DNA from: Draconibacterium orientale
GTDB lineage: Bacteria; Bacteroidota; Bacteroidia; Bacteroidales; UBA1556
DNA length: 41,357 bases
NCBI GenBank assembly: GCA_020718275.1
Contig: DYSI01000011.1
Location: 1 to 41,357 of the forward strand
Direction: 5' to 3'
Below, one piece after another: positions 36,728 to 41,357 of the stretch (its first letter is position 1; every line of letters starts with the position of its first letter). Both the position numbers and the translations under genes were made by a program. The notes below the pieces were generated by a model, which saw nothing but the letters and a program-made list of their open reading frames with translations, ran no database searches and was not told where the DNA came from.

Positions 36728-38116
36728 CTATTTGGTAATGGAATAAATATCCTGCATAATTGTAGTTGCCAAAGCGGCCGCCTCATCCATCGAAGCGGCT
36801 TCGGCGTAAACGCGTATGATAGGTTCCGTATTTGATTTTCGCAGATGCACCCATGAAGCTTCAAAGTCAATTTTAACACCGTCGATGGTAGAGATTTTCT
36901 GATCAGCATATTTGGTTGCCATAGCCACTAAAACGGCGTCTACGTCAAGCCCGGGAGCCAGTTCTATTTTATTTTTGCTGATAAAATAAGCAGGATATTC
37001 GGCGCGGAGTTGCGAGACTTTAATTTTACGTTTTGCCAAATAGGTTAAAAACAAGGCGATACCAACCAAAGCGTCGCGGCCGATATGAAGGGCAGGATAG
37101 ATAATACCGCCATTGCCTTCGCCGCCAATAACCGCCTGGGTAGCCTTCATTAATTCCACAACATTCACTTCGCCCACGGCAGAGGCAGCATAGCTAAAAC
37201 CATGTTTGAGGGTTACATCATGCAGCGCACGCGTTGAACTCATATTGGAAACAGTATTACCCTTTTGATGTTGCAAAACATAATCGGCAACGGCCACAAG
37301 CGTATATTCTTCATTAAACATTTCACCGTTTTCCATCACGATAGCTAATCGATCGACATCAGGATCAACCACAAAGCCAACATCTGCTTTAGATTTGACC
37401 ACTGCTTGTGAAAGTTCGCTTAGGTGTTCGGGCAGAGGTTCGGGATTATGAGGAAACTGTCCAGTAGGTTCGGTATACAATTCGATTACGCGATCAACGC
37501 CTAAACGCTTAAGCAAAGGAACTATGGAAATACCTCCAGTAGAATTTACGGCATCAATTGCCACGGTAAAATCGGCTTCGGTAATAGCCTTCACATCAAC
37601 CAATTCGAGATCAAGAATGTGTTTAATATGACTTTCGATGGCATTATAATCGTGCGATATTTTTCCTAATTGATCGACTTGAGCAAAGTTAAAATCTTCT
37701 TTATCAGCAATTCGGAGCAACTCCACTCCTTCGACTCCATTGATAAATTCCCCTTTTTCGTTCAGCAATTTCAAAGCGTTCCATTGCTTAGGATTATGGG
37801 AGGCGGTGAGGATAATTCCACCTTGAGCCTGATGATCAGTAACGGCCATTTCCACGGTTGGTGTAGTGGATAATCCGAGGTCGATTACATCGATTCCCAT
37901 GGCACTTAAAGTACCAATTACCAAATGATTGACCATGGCACCTGACAAACGAGCATCCCTGCCAACCACCACTTTTAATGGCGAATTAGGGATTTTATTT
38001 TTAAGTTGTATGGCATAAGCTGAAACAAACTTGATAATATCTACGGGGCTTAAAGTATCACCGGCTTGTCCGCCAATGGTTCCCCTTATTCCGGAAATGG
38101 ATTTAATGAGCGTCAT
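36728..38116 (-). CDS. glmM: Phosphoglucosamine mutase
   Basis: 462 residues, alpha-D-phosphohexomutase family. The start SISGIRGTIGG is typical. The phosphoserine loop is TASHNPKQ with Ser106, the metal loop is DPDVDR (251-256), the sugar-binding loop is GGEGNGG, and the phosphate-binding loop near the C-terminus is RKSNTEPIIRVYAEA. Bacteroidota GlmM proteins have this SNTEP form, so conversion of glucosamine-6-phosphate to glucosamine-1-phosphate for peptidoglycan and LPS is most likely; a phosphomannomutase activity is the alternative. It has its own promoter (38142-38175). Confidence 0.9.
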   Translation of the reverse strand: MTLIKSISGIRGTIGGQAGDTLSPVDIIKFVSAYAIQLKNKIPNSPLKVVVGRDARLSGAMVNHLVIGTLSAMGIDVIDLGLSTTPTVEMAVTDHQAQGGIILTASHNPKQWNALKLLNEKGEFINGVEGVELLRIADKEDFNFAQVDQLGKISHDYNAIESHIKHILDLELVDVKAITEADFTVAIDAVNSTGGISIVPLLKRLGVDRVIELYTEPTGQFPHNPEPLPEHLSELSQAVVKSKADVGFVVDPDVDRLAIVMENGEMFNEEYTLVAVADYVLQHQKGNTVSNMSSTRALHDVTLKHGFSYAASAVGEVNVVELMKATQAVIGGEGNGGIIYPALHIGRDALVGIALFLTYLAKRKIKVSQLRAEYPAYFISKNKIELAPGLDVDAVLVAMATKYADQKISTIDGVKIDFEASWVHLRKSNTEPIIRVYAEAASMDEAAALATTIMQDIYSITK

Positions 38117-38141
38117 TCTTATGATTTTTTGAAATGAGATG

Positions 38142-38175
38142 CAAAAGTATAAAAGCTTAATGGATAATTAACAAA
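38142..38175 (-). promoter_or_regulatory. Promoter of glmM
   Basis: Minus strand TTTG (38172-38175), 22-nt spacer, TACTTTTG (38142-38149); the leader is about 20 nt. Confidence 0.6.
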
Positions 38176-38341
38176 TCATTCAAAAAAACCTTCATATCAA
38201 TTGAATCCATGAGCGTTAGGATGATTAATTCGATTAAAAAATGGTATTGAAAATAACCAAGAAGCTAGCTGATGGAAATAAATAAGCAAAATGGTGATTA
38301 TGGCAAGCCCATTGCTCGAAAGGTAAAATTATAGGAGAAAT

Positions 38342-38367
38342 CCAATTGACCAATTGGTTTAATTTTG
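38342..38367 (+). promoter_or_regulatory. CCAATTG direct repeat and -7 element before the GT-C gene
   Basis: CCAATTG occurs at 38342-38348 and 38350-38356, the second being part of the palindrome CCAATTGG. TAATTTTG (38360-38367) just after is a full -7 match. The repeat lies where a regulator would touch RNA polymerase. This placement puts the TTG at 38346 upstream of the transcript and supports ATG 38406. Confidence 0.4.
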
Positions 38368-38405
38368 ATAATATTGCCATTCAAATAAACTATGGCTTGG
38401 GCGAT

Positions 38406-39983
38406 ATGGATAACCTAAAACAGAACAATCTTAAAACACTTAACGCGATTCAAAAGCTAATACTGTTTTTGCTTTTTGCTGCCTTTGCACTTATTGGTTT
38501 GCTGATAGCCGATGATTATGGCGTTCCGTGGGACGATCATTTGCAATATCAAATCGGCAAACAAAATTATGAATACGCCATAGGTGAAAACCAAGATATT
38601 TTTAAAAGTGCTGATCAACATTATGGCAGTGCTTTTGAGTTGCCATTGTACATCATTCAAAAACAGTTCACAAGCTATCAGAATCAAATATTTGTACGGC
38701 ATTTAGTGACCCATTTCTACTTTCTCTTTGCGCTTTTTTTCTTTTTTCTTTTGCTATTACGGCTTTTCAAAAACTATCAATACGCCATTCTAGGACTGAT
38801 ATTCTTGTATTTGAGTCCCCGAATTTTTGCTGATTCATTTTATAACACCAAAGACATTCCTTTTCTTTCGACCTTTATAATTTCCCTGTATTCGCTAATC
38901 ATATTGATTGAATCGCCCAGTAGTTTAAAAAGATTGTCAATTCACGCCTTTGTTTCTGCCTTTTTGATAGATATAAGAATTATTGGGTTTATAGCACCCA
39001 TTATCACTATTTCATTATTCTTTTTTCATTATATCGCTCAAAGAGGATTTCGAAAAACGTTAAAGCCCATGGGGATTTACCTCCTGTTGACCTTGGTAAT
39101 GATATACGCCTTATGGCCAGCGCTTTGGCCAAATCCAGCAGTGCATTTTATGCAAACCATGGCTCGAATGTCGCATTTTCCGTGGAACTACAGCACCCTG
39201 TTTATGGGAGAAATGGTAAAAGCCTTCCACAATCCGTGGTATTATGTTCCTTGGTGGCTTGGCATTACAAGCCCATTGATAATTATTATTTTCTATTTGT
39301 TTGGCCTAGTTGCTCTTATTCAGCATTTCATTAAAAATGTAGAAACAGGCATCACAAAACATCAGTGGTCAGTATTTATTTTCGCCCTATTTCCGATTGA
39401 TTTATGGATATTATTTTTGATATTGAAACCCACCTTTTATGATGGATGGCGCCATTTATATTTCTTCGCGCCTTTAATCATTATTGGCGCTGTATATGGT
39501 GTACGACAATTTTTGAGGCTACTGCGTAAGCAAAAAAAGGCGACCATAATCCTAAGCATATTTAGTGTATCTATTGCCTTTTTTCCGGCAATCCAGATGC
39601 TGATTTTACATCCCTATCAGCAAACCTATTTCAATGGACTGGTAAATAAAAGTGAAGAATATATTCGACAACATTATGAGTTCGACTATTGGGGATTAAG
39701 CTTCAAAGAAGGTATGGAAGCGATTCTGAAAATTGATGATCGAGCGACTATTTTGGTCTACATTTCAAATGAATCAGGCATTGATAATTGGAGGCTAGTG
39801 AATGAAAAAGACCCAAGAATTAAACTCGTAGAAAGGCTGGAAGACGCGAATTATTTTATCAGTAATTACCGATTTCACCCCGAAGACTATGCATATCCTG
39901 AAGTGTACAGCCTCAGTAGGCAAGGGAGTAAAATTCTCAGTGTATTTAAGTTAGATGATTATGAAGCCCGAGCAAAGGAATAA
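38406..39983 (+). CDS. Multi-pass GT-C/GT39-like glycosyltransferase
   Basis: 525 residues from ATG 38406. A first membrane helix (about 13-33) is followed by a short loop with GVPWDDHLQY, whose acidic pair is where GT-C enzymes keep their catalytic Asp. About ten more hydrophobic segments follow, with WPALWPNP and PWYYVPWWLGI in loops, then a ~90-residue soluble C-terminal domain. The layout fits PMT/ArnT-type transferases, which use polyprenyl-phosphate sugars outside the inner membrane. The acceptor (protein, lipid A or polysaccharide) is not visible. It is a single gene converging with the secreted protein gene. Confidence 0.75.
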   Translation: MDNLKQNNLKTLNAIQKLILFLLFAAFALIGLLIADDYGVPWDDHLQYQIGKQNYEYAIGENQDIFKSADQHYGSAFELPLYIIQKQFTSYQNQIFVRHLVTHFYFLFALFFFFLLLLRLFKNYQYAILGLIFLYLSPRIFADSFYNTKDIPFLSTFIISLYSLIILIESPSSLKRLSIHAFVSAFLIDIRIIGFIAPIITISLFFFHYIAQRGFRKTLKPMGIYLLLTLVMIYALWPALWPNPAVHFMQTMARMSHFPWNYSTLFMGEMVKAFHNPWYYVPWWLGITSPLIIIIFYLFGLVALIQHFIKNVETGITKHQWSVFIFALFPIDLWILFLILKPTFYDGWRHLYFFAPLIIIGAVYGVRQFLRLLRKQKKATIILSIFSVSIAFFPAIQMLILHPYQQTYFNGLVNKSEEYIRQHYEFDYWGLSFKEGMEAILKIDDRATILVYISNESGIDNWRLVNEKDPRIKLVERLEDANYFISNYRFHPEDYAYPEVYSLSRQGSKILSVFKLDDYEARAKE

Positions 39984-40007
39984 TTAGACTTTACCTATAT
40001 ATCCCAA

Positions 40008-41030
40008 TTATTCACTAGGAACCAAATCATATTCTACTTTTCTAATTTTTTGAGTTTTGCTTGTTTGGTTTCGAGCGTCGATATCAGGGTAATATTTCCA
40101 GGTATTTTTCTCAAATCGTAGTGCATCCATCACATTACTTTCGGGATAGTAAAACTCGAAAAAGCCAGTTAATTCAACAGCCGTGGGCACCAAACGATCC
40201 ATCACAATCATAAAATCAGTGATCCGACTCTCTTTTACCGTAGGTTTTTCTAATTCATCTTGCGCCTGAAAACCAGTTTTGCGAGAAGCTTTTTTGATTG
40301 GCTTTGCTTCTTTTTCAGAACGCAAAATAATACTTTGGCGATCGTAATCCATATGCATACTTACTAAAACGCTGTAGGTGAATATCAAACGCTTTGGAGA
40401 ATAGGTTTTACCAAAATACTCGTGATTTTTGATCGAAAATAAATTATAGCCCAACACTAAATCCCCATTACTTTTCAAGGTGGCAATTTCGACTAGCTTA
40501 CATTGTTTAGTTTTATCGATTCCCTTCCATCCGATCAATGAATAATACACCTTTTTATCCCGTTTTGTTTCCACAATACGATAGTAATACGCACCATACC
40601 AATTACTTGGCGACAAGGTTTTGAAATCTGCTTTACCCAATTTGTCAGTTTTATCCACCAATTTAAAATAGTGATACGACTTATTAGATTTACTAAAAGT
40701 TTGAGCATAGCCTTTAAAAGCAAATCGGCCAGAATTTAGCGGAACTGCCCAAGTGAAAATCCTAATTTTCAAATCTCTAGACGTAACTACTCCTACCCAT
40801 TTCATAGAATCCAAAGGAAATTCTATAGATTTTTCTTGTTTTATAAATTGTTCAACCCAATAGTCCACTCGATCGGAGAAAAGATATTTGCCAGATTCTG
40901 TTTTGGCCGAGGACATTTTTTCTGCGTTGACAAAAATGGAGTCACGCATACTCGACAGCAAAGGAATATTTTGAGCCAAAAGCAAGTTTGGAACGAGCAT
41001 CAAAGTGAAAAAGAAAACCTTTATATTCAT
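40008..41030 (-). CDS. Secreted protein of unknown function (Bacteroidota-conserved)
   Basis: 340 residues with a Sec signal peptide (MNIKVFFFTLMLVPNLLLAQ). The mature part starts IPLLSSMRDSIF and includes SNWYGAYYYRIVETK, YYSLIGWKGIDKTKQ and SPKRLIFTYSVLVSMHMDYD, suggesting a beta-rich domain. I recall similar WYGA-YY-I plus LLGW patterns in uncharacterised Bacteroidota proteins, but cannot name a family. There is no C-terminal T9SS domain and no lipobox, so it is likely periplasmic. A poly-T tract (poly-A on the plus strand) sits 54-74 nt upstream of its ATG, at the position of a -33 element. Confidence 0.75.
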   Translation of the reverse strand: MNIKVFFFTLMLVPNLLLAQNIPLLSSMRDSIFVNAEKMSSAKTESGKYLFSDRVDYWVEQFIKQEKSIEFPLDSMKWVGVVTSRDLKIRIFTWAVPLNSGRFAFKGYAQTFSKSNKSYHYFKLVDKTDKLGKADFKTLSPSNWYGAYYYRIVETKRDKKVYYSLIGWKGIDKTKQCKLVEIATLKSNGDLVLGYNLFSIKNHEYFGKTYSPKRLIFTYSVLVSMHMDYDRQSIILRSEKEAKPIKKASRKTGFQAQDELEKPTVKESRITDFMIVMDRLVPTAVELTGFFEFYYPESNVMDALRFEKNTWKYYPDIDARNQTSKTQKIRKVEYDLVPSE

Positions 41031-41083
41031 GGTAGAAGTTTATTTTTAATTATTAAAGCGTATTTGGTTCAATCTGTCGAGTC

Positions 41084-41104
41084 AAAAAAAAAAAAAAAAA
41101 AAAA
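41084..41104. repeat. Poly-A/T homopolymer tract of 21
   Basis: An uninterrupted run of 21 A on the plus strand. On the minus strand it reads as poly-T ending TTTG, then 20 nt, then TACGCTTTA, a weak -7-like sequence. It may set spacing or strength of the promoter of the gene at 40008-41030, or its length may be an assembly artefact. Confidence 0.8.
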
Positions 41105-41143
41105 CAGCTATCAACAGATTTAGAGTCACTTAGCATCAGAACT

Positions 41144-41260
41144 TTAGAAACAGCTGAAATTTATAACGCATTTAAGTCCAAAATATTTCTGTTCGAGATG
41201 GTCATTTCCAAGCACTTGCTTAAAAGGTAGAACATCTCCATTGGCTTGCAAAAGTAGCAT
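41144..41260 (-). pseudogene. Possible 3' remnant of a gene (38-residue frame)
   Basis: The minus-strand frame from ATG 41260 has a protein-like composition (LLLQANGDVLPFKQVLG, then LEQKYFGLKCVINF). The same frame continues upstream without ATG (SALQCGERSFK) to an in-frame TAA, and is open again beyond it to the window edge. This could be the tail of a broken gene or chance. A different minus frame is open from the edge to about 41161 but looks less protein-like. Nothing else is supported in 41105-41357. Confidence 0.25.
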
Positions 41261-41357
41261 TTTAAAAGACCGCTCACCGCATTGTAAGGCTGAAAAATTA
41301 ACTTACAATTGATGATTTGAGTGATAGGCTGAGCGTGTAAAACGAAATCCGATCCTT

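Noticed and set aside
36643-36909. An 88-residue minus-strand frame overlapping the glmM end
   Set aside because: Most of it is the glmM coding sequence read in another frame.
38346-38405. N-terminal extension of the GT-C protein from TTG
   Set aside because: It precedes the predicted -7 element and adds no signal or conserved sequence.
40836-41123. A 95-residue plus-strand frame running into the poly-A tract
   Set aside because: It is antisense to the secreted protein gene and its Lys run is just the homopolymer.

Overview
The window is a low-GC Bacteroidota chromosome segment. The evidence is a complete type IX secretion/gliding core (porP-gldK-gldL-gldM-gldN), Bacteroidota-style housekeeping proteins (a long UbiD-family decarboxylase, DUF1573 lipoprotein, GTG-started UvrA), and several promoters of the Bacteroidota type (-33 TTG/TTTG, 17-23 nt spacer, -7 TAnnTTTG) instead of sigma70 boxes. 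The class is uncertain; the gene set suits a gliding or T9SS-positive, non-gut lineage. No tRNA, rRNA, CRISPR array, transposase or integrase was found.

Layout. 1-2197: 3' part of a collagen-like repeat protein, open at the left edge, closed by a clear terminator. 2445-6515: UbiD-type decarboxylase convergent with an operon of a diacylglycerol-kinase-like lipid kinase and a SUI1/YciH factor, then an MBL-fold hydrolase. 6671-12762: a 7TM-HD (PgpH-type) cyclic-di-AMP phosphodiesterase, a phosphate butyryltransferase and a large MscS-type channel. 12849-16512 (all minus): a GT4 glycosyltransferase, YajC, a DUF1573 lipoprotein and MiaB. 17116-26892 (all plus): topA, a ureohydrolase-fold protein with degenerate metal ligands, then porP-gldKLMN. 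26992-31658: recG and pheT. 31666-38116 (all minus): uvrA, an Lrp/AsnC regulator, a small ribbon-helix-helix-like protein carrying a sliding-clamp-like motif, a cysteine desulfurase and glmM. 38406-41030: a GT-C membrane glycosyltransferase and an unknown secreted protein. The right edge holds a 21-nt poly-A tract and a possible gene remnant.

How they work together. GldL and GldM form the proton-driven inner-membrane motor of T9SS. GldK and GldN form the periplasmic ring under the outer membrane, and PorP/SprF proteins attach cargo or adhesins at the surface. GlmM feeds cell-wall amino sugars; YajC supports Sec export. The HD phosphodiesterase and the MscS channel may both serve osmotic homeostasis. 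Most of the window is ordinary core genome. The least explained pieces are the mosaic collagen-like repeats, the pseudo-ureohydrolase beside the T9SS genes, the RHH protein with its QLALF motif, the structured topA leader, and the poly-A/T tract at the promoter of the last gene.

Start codons: several apparent long frames begin at TTG codons that lie in or upstream of promoter elements (recG, DUF1573, GT-C, the RHH protein). I moved those starts to the first sensible ATG. All residue numbers count from the start given here.
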